In this document: positions 46,848-55,953 of the stretch, one piece after another
Layout of the letters: each line of letters begins with the position of its first letter
Numbering within the stretch: the first letter of the stretch is position 1
Assembly (NCBI GenBank): GCA_900540255.1
Contig: UQFE01000013.1
Coordinates: forward strand, 8,389-72,388
Direction: 5' to 3'
Length of the DNA: 64,000 nucleotides
Source: an uncultured Clostridium sp.
GTDB taxonomy: Bacteria > Bacillota > Clostridia > Clostridiales > Clostridiaceae
The notes under the pieces: model-generated
The model's input: the letters and a program-made list of their open reading frames with translations, nothing else
Told to the model about the DNA's origin: nothing
Database searches by the model: none
Made by a program: the position numbers and the translations under genes

Positions 46848-47981
46848 TTAATCTTCTAAATTTATATTCTTTGATATTATATCATAACCTGTATAAGCCA
46901 TAGCTAAAGCTGCAATTAATAATCTATCATGAGCTTTATCAGTTATTGTTGAATTTGCCATTTCAACACTATGTCCTACCATTGGGCAATCTGTTAATCC
47001 AATATAAGGATGAATTGTTGCTGTAACATGACTAACATTTCCTATATCACTTGAACCTCCAGTTGCTTTTGCTTCTTTTATATCTGTAATTCCTAATTCT
47101 CTTAAGTTATTATTAAATAATTCCGATAACTTTTCATTAGTCTTTAAGTCATCATATGGTAATTCATATCTTTCCATTTCAAGAGTTGCACCAGTCATTA
47201 AAGCTGCACCTTCTGCAATCTTTTTAACCTTTTCTACAACTTCGCTTAATCTCTCCTTCGTAGATGCTCTAAAATAAAAATCTGCAACTGCTTCACCTGG
47301 AACTATATTAGCTGCAGCTCCACCTTTAGTTATTATTCCATGCATCTTTACATCTGGTGTTACATGTTGACGAAGTGCATCTATTCCATTAAATAATTTA
47401 ATAACACTATTTAATGCATTTATTCCCTTTTCTGGACAAGATGCTGCATGAGCAGTTTTACCTTTATATATAAATCTTATAGGATATAAAGCACTACTTG
47501 ATCCACTTGCTCTAGTTTCACCATCTGGATGAACTATCATTGCTGCATCTAATTCATCAAATGCACCTGCTTCTGCTAAAATAACCTTTCCTCCATTTGT
47601 TTCTTCTGCTGGAGTTCCATAAACTATAACTTTTCCTCCAATTTCAGACAAAACCTTACTTAAAGATACACCTGCACCACAAGACATAGCACCTATCATA
47701 TTATGACCACATCCATGCCCTATTTCAGGAAGTGCATCATATTCACATAAGTATCCTATATTTTTTCCTTCTTTTCCACTATCAAAAGTAGCTTTAAAAG
47801 CTGTATCCATTCCTGCATAAGGACATTCTATTTCAAATCCATGTTCCTTTAAAAATCTAGTTAAAGCTTCAACAGCCTTATATTCTTGATTTCCCAATTC
47901 TGGATTATTATATATGTAATCACTTATTTCATATAACTTTTCTTTAATTAATTGAGCTTCATTATATATTACTTTTCTCAT
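46848..47981 (-). CDS. M20 family amidohydrolase/peptidase
   Basis: This 377-residue M20D metallohydrolase cleaves N-acyl or amide bonds of amino acid derivatives or small peptides. Metal-binding landmarks are IGHGCGHNMIGAMS near 91-104, YGTPAEETNGGKV near 121-133 and MIVHPDGET near 148; the dimerisation domain follows at about 178-290. It resembles AbgB/aminoacylase-type enzymes. It lies 235 bases downstream of the YfcC-type transporter, separated by a hairpin repeat, and may process what that transporter brings in. Confidence 0.85.
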   Translation of the reverse strand: MRKVIYNEAQLIKEKLYEISDYIYNNPELGNQEYKAVEALTRFLKEHGFEIECPYAGMDTAFKATFDSGKEGKNIGYLCEYDALPEIGHGCGHNMIGAMSCGAGVSLSKVLSEIGGKVIVYGTPAEETNGGKVILAEAGAFDELDAAMIVHPDGETRASGSSSALYPIRFIYKGKTAHAASCPEKGINALNSVIKLFNGIDALRQHVTPDVKMHGIITKGGAAANIVPGEAVADFYFRASTKERLSEVVEKVKKIAEGAALMTGATLEMERYELPYDDLKTNEKLSELFNNNLRELGITDIKEAKATGGSSDIGNVSHVTATIHPYIGLTDCPMVGHSVEMANSTITDKAHDRLLIAALAMAYTGYDIISKNINLED

Positions 47982-48041
47982 TTCTACACCTAACCCTTCT
48001 TTAGTTTGTAGTTTATAGTGAGTAGTTTGTAGTTAGTGGAT

Positions 48042-48134
48042 GGGGCTGTCGCACTAAAAATTTTATACACAATATATTGTTTAAAAAAAATCAACACAAT
48101 ATATTGTAGTATTTATTCTTAATGCGACATCCCC
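48042..48134. repeat. Dispersed inverted-repeat element, copy 1 (expanded)
   Basis: GGGGCTGTCGCACTAAAA at the left end pairs with TTAATGCGACATCCCC at the right end. The element is also present at 50358-50423. This copy is longer by about 27 bases because the internal ACAATATATTGT palindrome is present twice. It lies between the YfcC transporter and amidohydrolase genes and could act as a terminator. The flanking sequence also holds AATTCAGCGTTAGCTGAATT, nearly repeated at 52597-52618. Confidence 0.7.
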
Positions 48135-48155
48135 CTTAAATATATTTTTCTAAAA

Positions 48156-48178
48156 TTCAGCGTTAGCTGAATTTTTTC
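48156..48178. repeat. Short hairpin repeat, copy 1
   Basis: AATTCAGCGTTAGCTGAATT followed by a T run; a copy with one change lies at 52597-52618. Both are in intergenic regions and look like terminators spread as repeats. Confidence 0.6.
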
Positions 48179-48216
48179 CTTAACTCCAAACTATTAACTC
48201 CCCACTACTAACTCTC

Positions 48217-49659
48217 TTAAGCCCATCCAATCATCATTGCACATGTTATAAATATAATTCCAAGTGCAAATAGTATTATTTGTAATGGTAAAATCCATTT
48301 AAACCATTTTGAATATGGTATTCCTGCCATACCTAAACATGCCATTAAAACTCCTGATGTTGGGAAAATAGCATTTGAAAATCCATCCCCTAATTGGAAT
48401 ATTAAAACAGTTGTTTGTCTTGATATATCAAGTAAATCACCAAGTGGTGCTAATATTGGCATAGTTAATGCTGCTTGCCCTGAACCTGAGATAACAAAGA
48501 AGTTTATGAACATTTGAACTGGTAACATTACGCATGCAGCTAATAATGATGGCAATTTACCTATAAATGATGATAAACCATATAATATTGTATCTATTAT
48601 TTGAGAATTTTCAGCAATTATAACTATAGCTCTTGCAAATCCAATTACCATAGCAGCTCCAATCATATCTTTAGCTCCTGCTACAAATGCATCTGCCATT
48701 TCATCAGCTTTTAATCCACCAACTATTCCTGCAAATATTCCTGTTATTAAAAATACAGCTGCTATTTCTGGAATCCAGAAACCTTTTCTTAAAACTCCCC
48801 ATATAATAACTGCTAAACAAACACCAATAGATGCAATAATAATTTTATGTGAAAGTGTAAACTTAACTTCTTCATTTTCACTTTTATTTAATTTTTTACG
48901 TTTTTCTTCATCTAATTTATACATTGGACTAAGTTGTGGATTCTTTTTGATTCTTCTTGCATAAATCATTAAGAAAATAATCCCTACTATTGTAGTTATA
49001 ACCCATAAAATACTACGATATACTACTCCTGAAAATAAGGTAATTTCAGCTATTGATTGTGCTATACCTACTGTAAATGGATTTAGCATTGCTGTTGCAA
49101 ACCCTACGATACATCCTAAATAACTTATTCCTACTGCTAATATACTGTCAAATCCAAGTGCTAACATTAATGGTGTTAAAATTGTTATAAATGGTATAGC
49201 TTCTTCTGTCATACCAAAAGTTGCTCCACCAAGTGAAAACAATGTAAATATAATAGGAATTATTAATAATTCATTTCCCTTAAAAATACTAACAACCCTT
49301 GCAATAGCTGAATCTATTGCTTTTGTTCTCGTTATTAAACTAAATGCACCACCAACTATAAATAAAAATGCTATAATTTCAGCTGATTGTTCTAATCCAC
49401 TTATAGGTGCTTGCATTACTGAAAACAATCCTTGTGCTTCATTTTCAACATAGTGGAATGAACCATTTAATACTACTGTTTTACTTTGTCCATTTACATC
49501 AGCTATTACTCTATCATATGAACCACCAGGAACTATGTATGTTGCTATTGCCATTAGTATTATTATTGAAAAAATAATAACTAATGTATGTGGGACTTTT
49601 ATTCCATTACTAAAATTCTTTAAAAATCCCTTTTTTTCATTATTTACTGCATTTTGCAT
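48217..49659 (-). CDS. YfcC-type basic amino acid or peptide transporter
   Basis: This 480-residue membrane protein has about 12 segments and the YfcC/ArcD-like (DcuC superfamily) pattern: VPHTLVIIFSIIILMAIATY near 22-41, followed by IVPGGSYDR, and conserved GGATFGMTEEAIPFITIL and QLGDGFSNAIFPTSGVLMAC. Relatives carry arginine, ornithine or related compounds. A lysine riboswitch (49930-50097) and 21-bp-phased TGCATA sites precede it, so lysine is the most likely substrate or regulator. AGGGGGAG is found before the ATG. Confidence 0.85.
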   Translation of the reverse strand: MQNAVNNEKKGFLKNFSNGIKVPHTLVIIFSIIILMAIATYIVPGGSYDRVIADVNGQSKTVVLNGSFHYVENEAQGLFSVMQAPISGLEQSAEIIAFLFIVGGAFSLITRTKAIDSAIARVVSIFKGNELLIIPIIFTLFSLGGATFGMTEEAIPFITILTPLMLALGFDSILAVGISYLGCIVGFATAMLNPFTVGIAQSIAEITLFSGVVYRSILWVITTIVGIIFLMIYARRIKKNPQLSPMYKLDEEKRKKLNKSENEEVKFTLSHKIIIASIGVCLAVIIWGVLRKGFWIPEIAAVFLITGIFAGIVGGLKADEMADAFVAGAKDMIGAAMVIGFARAIVIIAENSQIIDTILYGLSSFIGKLPSLLAACVMLPVQMFINFFVISGSGQAALTMPILAPLGDLLDISRQTTVLIFQLGDGFSNAIFPTSGVLMACLGMAGIPYSKWFKWILPLQIILFALGIIFITCAMMIGWA

Positions 49660-49851
49660 AGCTAAAAACTCCCCCTAAGCATTATTTCGACATCATAGAT
49701 GAAGGAGATATATATTAAAAATTATTTTACTTATAAAAAATAACTTTTTAAGAACAAAGTGGCTATCGCCACGTCAACTTCGTGGTATAAAATTTACAAC
49801 TTTAAATATTGAAATCCATTGATATAACTAGCTTTACAATTTCCTATACAT

Positions 49852-49880
49852 AAAAAAGTCTTGAGTTTATCACTCAAGAC
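49852..49880 (-). terminator. Riboswitch-controlled terminator upstream of the YfcC gene
   Basis: GTCTTGAGT pairs with ACTCAAGAC around a short loop, followed by TTTTTT on the minus strand. It sits 190 bases before the YfcC start and just after the lysine aptamer, so it is the expression platform. Confidence 0.85.
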
Positions 49881-49924
49881 CATATCACTACAAAAACTAA
49901 TTTTAATTTATCATTTGTAAAAAT

Positions 49925-50097
49925 ATAATCATATTAGTGATAGCTCTTCACAAAATGTGACAGTGTTATATATATTATATATAACCCCAATAATATAACC
50001 TCAAAGCATTAGCTATATATTTCGGCGAAACTTCCTTTCTATTTACATCCTTGTGCTTACCTCCGCAAATATACTATTAAATATCGCAACCTCTACC
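49925..50097 (-). promoter_or_regulatory. Lysine riboswitch (L box) upstream of the YfcC transporter
   Basis: On the minus strand the conserved L-box pieces appear in order: AGAGGTTGCGAT, TGCGGAGGTAAGCACAAGGA, AAAGGAAGTTTCGCCGAAAT, TTGGGGTTAT, and ACTGTCACATTTTGTGAAGA. This is the AGAGGUUGC / GGAGGUAAG / UCGCCGAA / CUGUCA pattern of lysine aptamers. Binding of lysine should favour the terminator at 49852 and switch off the transporter. Confidence 0.85.
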
Positions 50098-50122
50098 TAC
50101 TTCATATCTATTTGTCCTTTAT

Positions 50123-50165
50123 AATATACAATTTTTTATGCATATTGTAAAGTTATTTTTGCATA
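50123..50165 (-). promoter_or_regulatory. YfcC promoter with two TGCATA operators
   Basis: On the minus strand TTTACA (50146-50151) and TATATT (50123-50128) are 17 bases apart, about 30 bases before the lysine aptamer. TGCATA cores at 50139 and 50160 are 21 bases apart and overlap the spacer and the -35 region. The same phasing is seen at the ABC importer promoter. Confidence 0.6.
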
Positions 50166-50357
50166 AATATAAATTTTAAAATATTTTTATAAAAAAGTAT
50201 ATTTTTATTAAGGATTTAAATAAAATATCTTTTTGTACATTCTGCTATTTTTTGTAGTTTTCAGTTATCGATTAAGTTCTTCTACCTCACTATCATGACC
50301 TTTGATTCTTTTAGACTTAAAATTATCCATAATCATTATAATTTAATACTTTATATT

Positions 50358-50423
50358 GGGGCTGTCGCACTAAAATTTTTATACACAATATATTGTAGTA
50401 TTTATTCTTAATGCGACATCCCC
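50358..50423. repeat. Dispersed inverted-repeat element, copy 2
   Basis: GGGGCTGTCGCACTAAAA and TTAATGCGACATCCCC enclose a central ACAATATATTGT. It is the compact form of the element at 48042-48134 and lies just past the HelD-like gene stop, where it can act as a terminator. Confidence 0.7.
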
Positions 50424-50434
50424 GTTCCTATATT

Positions 50435-52534
50435 CTACCACCTCCTATAATTTACTACTTTTAATCTATGAAGTGCTCTTGTTGCCATAATATATTTAAC
50501 TAAATCATCAGTATTATCATCAAAATTAACTATTATAACACCATCAAATTCAAGTCCTTTAGCATAATAAGAAGGAACTATAACTTTTCCCCCTCTATAA
50601 ATAACATCTTCTCTATCAAAAGCTAAAAGTTTAGTAAACTTTTTAAGTTCAGGTGCTATTTTCTTAAGTTCTTCTTTATCTTTAGTTATAATTGCAATAT
50701 TATCATAATTTTCATCATCATAATCTTCTAATGTTTCTAAAATAGTATCTATTAAATCATCTTCATCTTTAACTTCCACTTCTTCAACATCAAACTTACC
50801 TTTTCTAACAAATGGTACTATTGCATTTTCATCTAATAACTTACTTGCATACTCCATAATTTGGAATGTAGATCTATAACTCTTATTTAAGGCATAATTC
50901 TTAACAAATCCGCCAAATAAAGATTTAAGCTTAAGCATAGCTGGCTCTTCTTCTACTTTTATAAGCCTTTGATTCGAATCTCCAACTATAGTATAACTCT
51001 TACATCCTGTTAATTCCTTTAATACAATGAACTGAAGCATGCTATAATCTTGAGCTTCATCAATTACTATATGCTTAATTTCTTTACTAGCTTTCTTACC
51101 ATCAAGCTTAATCATTAAATAAAGTATTGCTGGTAAATCTAAGTATGATAAATTTTCAGTATTAGTAAATTCTTTATAAATATCTACTATGCTTTCATTA
51201 TCTATCCACTTTGCTAAGTTTTCCTTTTGAATCATTAGTTCTCTAACAATTTCTCTAATCCTTATTTTTCTTTGGAATTCTATATTATTTTGTTCAATAA
51301 CTAATTGTTCTTCTGTTAAAGAAGCTAATTTTCCCTTCACTTCAGCATTTAAATTTCTTACTAATTCATCTCTTTTATCTTTAAGCTTTTCAGTAATTAT
51401 TCTCTTTATTTTTTTGCTTCTTCTAAATAAAGGCATATACTTATAGTAATTTTCAAACAAGTCATTAATTTCTTCTATTGAAACTACTTCTTCATCAAAG
51501 AATTTAGCTGCCTGAACATTAAAATAACTATTTTCTAAGTCCTCACATTTCTTATCTAATACAGATATAAATCCTTCTCCAGCCTTATATTTAATTTCAT
51601 TTATAACTTCTTCATTGCCTTTTAAAACTTCTTCTAAATAAGCTGTAAAATCAATTACTGGTTCATTTAATCCAATTTCATTTATTACAAAATGAGAAAA
51701 CGTTTGTTGATTAACATTACTTTCACCTAAAGTAGGAAGAACCTCCCCTATATAATCAATGAATATATCATTAGGTCCTAATATTAATACCTTATCGCCT
51801 AACTGCTCTCTGAAATTGTATAAAAGATAAGCAACTCTATGAAGTGCAATTGTAGTCTTACCAGAACCTGCAACACCGTTAACTACTACAACCTTCATTC
51901 TTTCTTCTCTTATGATTTCATCTTGCTCCTTTTGGATAGTCATAACTATATTCTTAAGCTTTTCTCCTGCATTTGATGATAAAATCATTTGAAGAATATC
52001 ATCTTTAACATCAATATCTGAATCGAAGAACCCTTCTAATTTTCCTTTTTTAATCATTATTTGTCTTCTTGCTAATATATCTACTAGAACTTCTCCATCT
52101 GGTGACTTGTAACTAGTTTCACCTAATGTTCCCTTATAAAATAATGATGCAACTGGTGCTCTCCAATCTACTATGGCAGCATCAAAATTTCCTTCTGGAG
52201 TTAATCCATATCTACCAACATATATTTGTTCTGCATATCCATTATCCTCAAAATTAACTTTTCCAAAGTAAGGTGATTCCTTTAACTTTGTAAATTCAGC
52301 TAATTTTTTATCTATAGTTCTATACATTTCTTCTTTTACATATCTCTCATGATCGAAATATTCCATTACTTTATCTTCGTCATCTCTATACTCTTCAATA
52401 AACTTCTTTCTATATTCTAATATGTAATCTGAAACATCTTTTCTTTTTTGTATGTAATTTAATATTTCCTGACTTAATAAATTCAAAGTATATTCTAAAT
52501 TTTGCTCTTCTTGTAAAAACTCAAAATTATTCAA
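50435..52534 (-). CDS. helD: HelD-like RNA polymerase-associated helicase (UvrD superfamily)
   Basis: This 699-residue superfamily 1 ATPase has the HelD layout: a long N-terminal coiled part (residues 1-90), Walker A VVNGVAGSGKTTIALHRVAY near 208-227, a helical insertion at about 300-440, Walker B KHIVIDEAQDYSMLQFIVLK near 508, and C-terminal helicase motifs VGDSNQRLI, NKSYRST and PSYYAKGLEFDGVII. HelD frees stalled RNA polymerase from DNA. The TTG at 52534 is the likely start because GTGGAGGGG precedes it; the frame is open 13 codons upstream. Confidence 0.85.
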   Translation of the reverse strand: MNNFEFLQEEQNLEYTLNLLSQEILNYIQKRKDVSDYILEYRKKFIEEYRDDEDKVMEYFDHERYVKEEMYRTIDKKLAEFTKLKESPYFGKVNFEDNGYAEQIYVGRYGLTPEGNFDAAIVDWRAPVASLFYKGTLGETSYKSPDGEVLVDILARRQIMIKKGKLEGFFDSDIDVKDDILQMILSSNAGEKLKNIVMTIQKEQDEIIREERMKVVVVNGVAGSGKTTIALHRVAYLLYNFREQLGDKVLILGPNDIFIDYIGEVLPTLGESNVNQQTFSHFVINEIGLNEPVIDFTAYLEEVLKGNEEVINEIKYKAGEGFISVLDKKCEDLENSYFNVQAAKFFDEEVVSIEEINDLFENYYKYMPLFRRSKKIKRIITEKLKDKRDELVRNLNAEVKGKLASLTEEQLVIEQNNIEFQRKIRIREIVRELMIQKENLAKWIDNESIVDIYKEFTNTENLSYLDLPAILYLMIKLDGKKASKEIKHIVIDEAQDYSMLQFIVLKELTGCKSYTIVGDSNQRLIKVEEEPAMLKLKSLFGGFVKNYALNKSYRSTFQIMEYASKLLDENAIVPFVRKGKFDVEEVEVKDEDDLIDTILETLEDYDDENYDNIAIITKDKEELKKIAPELKKFTKLLAFDREDVIYRGGKVIVPSYYAKGLEFDGVIIVNFDDNTDDLVKYIMATRALHRLKVVNYRRW

Positions 52535-52596
52535 AATAAACCCCTCCACGATTTTTTTAGTTGTAAGTTTCAAGTGACAAGTGAAAAGCTTTGGTA

Positions 52597-52619
52597 TAAA
52601 TTCAGCCTTAGCTGAATTT
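52597..52619. repeat. Short hairpin repeat, copy 2
   Basis: AATTCAGCCTTAGCTGAATT then a T run, near the upstream end of the HelD gene. It matches the element at 48156 except for one base. Confidence 0.6.
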
Positions 52620-52683
52620 TATAAAATAAATTTAAGAAATTCCCTAAGGAATTCCATCCACAACTTGCCACTTACTAACAATG

Positions 52684-52723
52684 TTTAAGGAGTTAAGCTT
52701 GTTTTACTGCTTAACTCCTTATT
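52684..52723. terminator. Hairpin after the ftsH gene
   Basis: AAGGAGTTAAGC pairs with GCTTAACTCCTT around a ten-base loop. The T run is poor on both sides, so termination strength is uncertain. Confidence 0.5.
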
Positions 52724-52782
52724 ATCATAATTAAATATTTTTTAATTTATTGATTTAAAAACATAAATAATCAATATTTTTA

Positions 52783-54846
52783 TTATTTATCTTCCTTATC
52801 CATATCTAATAAAACTTCAGACTTTGATTCTTCTGCTTCTTTAATTATATTTTCTTCTTCTTGCTCAACAGCTTCTATAACCTCTTGAGCTACTTTCTTA
52901 TCGTGCAGCTCTTCTGCTGTATCAGCACAAGCTTCTGTATATTTTTTATTTATTTCAAGTTCTCTACTTTTCTTTTCTTCTTCTCTTTTTTCCTTTAGTT
53001 CTGGATATTTTTCATATACAAACTTAAAGAATTCATCTCCAAAAATAGTTTCCTTTTCTAATAGGTATTCAGAAATTTTATCTAATAAATCTCTATTTTC
53101 TCTTAATATTTCTCTTGCCTTTTGATGACATTCCCTTATTATACTTAAAACCTCTTTATCTATTAAAGTTGATGTTTCCTCACTACAATTTCTAACAGCT
53201 CTTCCATCTAAATATCTATTTTGAACTGATTCTAATGCCATCATATCAAAATTATCAGTCATACCATAAATAGTTACCATATTTCTTGCTGTTTGAGTTG
53301 CTCTTTCAATATCATTAGAAGCACCTGTAGATACAAGATTAAATACTTCTTCTTCTGCAGCTCTACCACCTAACATAACCATTATTTGATTCATAAGTTC
53401 TTCTTTAGAAACAAGGTATTTTTCCTCTTCTGGAAGTTGCATAGTATATCCTAATGCTCCCATTGTTCTAGGAACTATTGTTATTTTATGAACTGGATCT
53501 GTCCCTTCTAAAAGCCCTGCAACCAATGCATGCCCAACCTCATGGAAAGCAACAACTTCTCTTTCTTTCTTAGAAAGTATTCTATCTTTCTTTTCTTTAC
53601 CTGCAATTATAACTTCAACTGCTTCTTCTAAATCTTCTTGAATAACTTCTTCTCTTCCACTTCTAACTGCTCTTAATGCTGCTTCATTTACTATATTAGC
53701 AAGATCAGCTCCTACAGCTCCTGGGGTTCCTTTTGCAATTGATTCTAAGTTAACATTTGATGACATTTTAACATCCTTAGAATGAACATTTAATATTGCA
53801 ATTCTTCCTTTTAAATCTGGTCTATCAACAATAACTCTTCTATCAAATCTACCTGGTCTTAAAAGTGCTTTATCTAGTATTTCAGGTCTATTTGTTGCAC
53901 CTAAAATAACTATTCCCTTTGATGTATCAAACCCATCCATTTCAGTAAGTAATTGATTTAAAGTTTGCTCTCTTTCATCATTGCTTTGCATTTGACTATC
54001 TCTGCTCTTACCAATAGAGTCAATTTCATCTATAAATATTATACAAGGAGCCATTTTTTCAGCTTCTTTAAATAAATCTCTTACTTTAGCAGCTCCCATA
54101 CCAACAAACATCTCAATGAAAGTTGAACCTGAAACTGAAAGGAATGGAACCTTTGCCTCACCAGCAACCGCCTTTGCTATAAGTGTTTTACCTGTTCCTG
54201 GAGGCCCTACTAAAAGTGCTCCCTTAGGTAATTTAGCACCTATTTCAGTATATCTCTTTGGATTATGAAGGAAATCTATTATTTCTGTTAATGATTCTTT
54301 AGCTTCATCTTGACCAGCTACATCTTCAAAGCTTACCTTAATATCTTTTTCTACATAAACTTTAGCATTACTTTTTCCTAAGCCACCCATTCCCATTGGG
54401 CCGCCACCCATCTTCTTAGACATTTTGTTAAATACAAATCTAACTATAAAGAACATTATAACTAATGGTAATACATTTATTATTATAAAATCCATAAACA
54501 CTGATTGTTGTTTGGTTATTTCTGGATAATATTCTACATTATTATCTATTAATAACTTTATTAAATCAGGATTATCTGCATTTCCTGTATATAAAACTTT
54601 TCCTTTCATTTCACTTGAATCTTGTGGTGTGATTACAAGTGCTGTTCCATCTACTGTAACTTTCTTTACTTCCTTATTTTCAACCATTTTAACAAATTCA
54701 TTATATGAAATTTCTTTAGTAGTTAACATTTCTTTTGCAGTTGAAAATGAATATAAGAATAAGAAAGCTACTACAACATATATTAACAAGAATTTGCCAT
54801 TCTTTTTCTTGTCTCCATCTTTTCTATTATTTACATTATTATTCAT
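52783..54846 (-). CDS. ftsH: ATP-dependent zinc metalloprotease FtsH
   Basis: A membrane-bound AAA+ protease of 687 residues that degrades misfolded and regulatory membrane proteins as a hexamer. Two membrane helices lie at about 18-36 and 117-139. The AAA domain has Walker A GPPGTGKT (214-221), Walker B IIFIDEIDSIG and the SRH region ATNRPEILDKALLRPGRFDR. The zinc site HEVGH is near 435-439 with the third ligand in the GGRAAEE region. The C-terminus is long and acidic (EAVEQEEENIIKEAEE). AGGAG precedes the ATG. The signal peptidase gene is 45 bases upstream. Confidence 0.95.
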   Translation of the reverse strand: MNNNVNNRKDGDKKKNGKFLLIYVVVAFLFLYSFSTAKEMLTTKEISYNEFVKMVENKEVKKVTVDGTALVITPQDSSEMKGKVLYTGNADNPDLIKLLIDNNVEYYPEITKQQSVFMDFIIINVLPLVIMFFIVRFVFNKMSKKMGGGPMGMGGLGKSNAKVYVEKDIKVSFEDVAGQDEAKESLTEIIDFLHNPKRYTEIGAKLPKGALLVGPPGTGKTLIAKAVAGEAKVPFLSVSGSTFIEMFVGMGAAKVRDLFKEAEKMAPCIIFIDEIDSIGKSRDSQMQSNDEREQTLNQLLTEMDGFDTSKGIVILGATNRPEILDKALLRPGRFDRRVIVDRPDLKGRIAILNVHSKDVKMSSNVNLESIAKGTPGAVGADLANIVNEAALRAVRSGREEVIQEDLEEAVEVIIAGKEKKDRILSKKEREVVAFHEVGHALVAGLLEGTDPVHKITIVPRTMGALGYTMQLPEEEKYLVSKEELMNQIMVMLGGRAAEEEVFNLVSTGASNDIERATQTARNMVTIYGMTDNFDMMALESVQNRYLDGRAVRNCSEETSTLIDKEVLSIIRECHQKAREILRENRDLLDKISEYLLEKETIFGDEFFKFVYEKYPELKEKREEEKKSRELEINKKYTEACADTAEELHDKKVAQEVIEAVEQEEENIIKEAEESKSEVLLDMDKEDK

Positions 54847-54890
54847 ATTTTTTTAATCTCCTACTAATCCTAAAATCTTTCTCAAAACTC

Positions 54891-55421
54891 TTATTTTATT
54901 TTTCCAAATTCACTCCAAGGATATACTTTTATTTGAGCCTTTCCTTTTATTTTACTACCATCAATATACGGATTTTCCCAATACCTTGAATCTAATGACC
55001 AGTATCTATTATCTCCTAAGAAAAAATACTTACCTTCAGGTACTTCGAATTCTCCACTATAATTATCTGCAGTTCCTATGTAATTTTCTTTTAGTGTTTC
55101 ACCATTTACAGTTACAATCCCATCTTTGATAACTACCTTATCACCTGGTAATCCTATTAATCTTTTAATCATATCTTCATTTTTTTCATCTGAATGAAAC
55201 ACCACTATATCTCCACGCTTAAGTTTTTCTGGATTATGAATTCTTGTAACAAATAATCTATCACCAACATTTAATGTTGGAACCATAGATTCAGATGGAA
55301 TTTTAACCTTAAAAATTAAAAACTTATTAATTAAAAATGCTAATACTAATGCTATTAATATTGGTACAACCCATTCAGTAAAGAAATTTGTTTTTTTTAA
55401 TTCTATTCTCACTCTTCCCAC
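54891..55421 (-). CDS. lepB: Type I signal peptidase (SipS type)
   Basis: A 176-residue signal peptidase that removes signal peptides from exported proteins. One membrane helix at about 17-36 is followed by box B PSESMVPTL with the catalytic Ser45, box D MIKRLIGLPGDKVVI with catalytic Lys86, and box E GDNRYWSLDSRYW. The length is typical of the Gram-positive P-type. Its start overlaps the end of the DUF3006 gene by 13 bases. Confidence 0.92.
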   Translation of the reverse strand: MGRVRIELKKTNFFTEWVVPILIALVLAFLINKFLIFKVKIPSESMVPTLNVGDRLFVTRIHNPEKLKRGDIVVFHSDEKNEDMIKRLIGLPGDKVVIKDGIVTVNGETLKENYIGTADNYSGEFEVPEGKYFFLGDNRYWSLDSRYWENPYIDGSKIKGKAQIKVYPWSEFGKIK

Positions 55422-55636
55422 ATACCTTTCATTAAAATGCTTATTTCTTTTTTTCTCTTGTTAGTTGCTTCTATGTTTACTTTAGGTAAATTATTTTCAT
55501 TTATAATTACTACATCACCTTCATTAGGTTTAATACAAAATGAATTTATATTTTTTGAAATTATATTATGATTCTCATCTTCTAAGATAACATAATCTTC
55601 TTCTATCCTATCAATTATAAATTTTTGTTCCTTCAT
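55409..55636 (-). CDS. DUF3006 family small protein
   Basis: Seventy-five residues with the DUF3006 pattern: KEQKFIIDRIEEDYVILEDE at the N-terminus and IKPNEGDVVIINE near 36-48. The family is common in clostridia and often lies beside secreted nucleases or metal-dependent hydrolases; its role is unknown. Here it is translationally coupled to the signal peptidase gene, so it may assist secretion or be a passenger. Confidence 0.75.
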   Translation of the reverse strand: MKEQKFIIDRIEEDYVILEDENHNIISKNINSFCIKPNEGDVVIINENNLPKVNIEATNKRKKEISILMKGMWEE

Positions 55637-55856
55637 ATATACTATACTAACCCTCTTTTCCTTTATATATAATATAGATTATTAATTAAAATCTATATAT
55701 GTTGGATAGTTATATTAAGTATACCATATTTATATAATAACTAATAGTATTACTCTTCATTATATACATTTATTATGTCAATTTTGTTACAACAAAAAAT
55801 TTTATTAACGCTATATATATTTTATATATATTTTAATTTATTATAATATTGTAATA

Positions 55857-55893
55857 AAAAAATAGCCATACCTAAATTTGATATAGCTACTTA
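55857..55893 (-). terminator. Terminator after lysA
   Basis: On the minus strand GTAGCTATA pairs with TATGGCTAT and seven T residues follow. It lies 60 bases past the lysA stop. The rest of 55637-55953 is AT-rich with no gene seen. Confidence 0.8.
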
Positions 55894-55953
55894 TATATAA
55901 TCTTTATAAATTCTTAAAATTTTATTTTCATTATATACAAAGTTGAAAACTCT

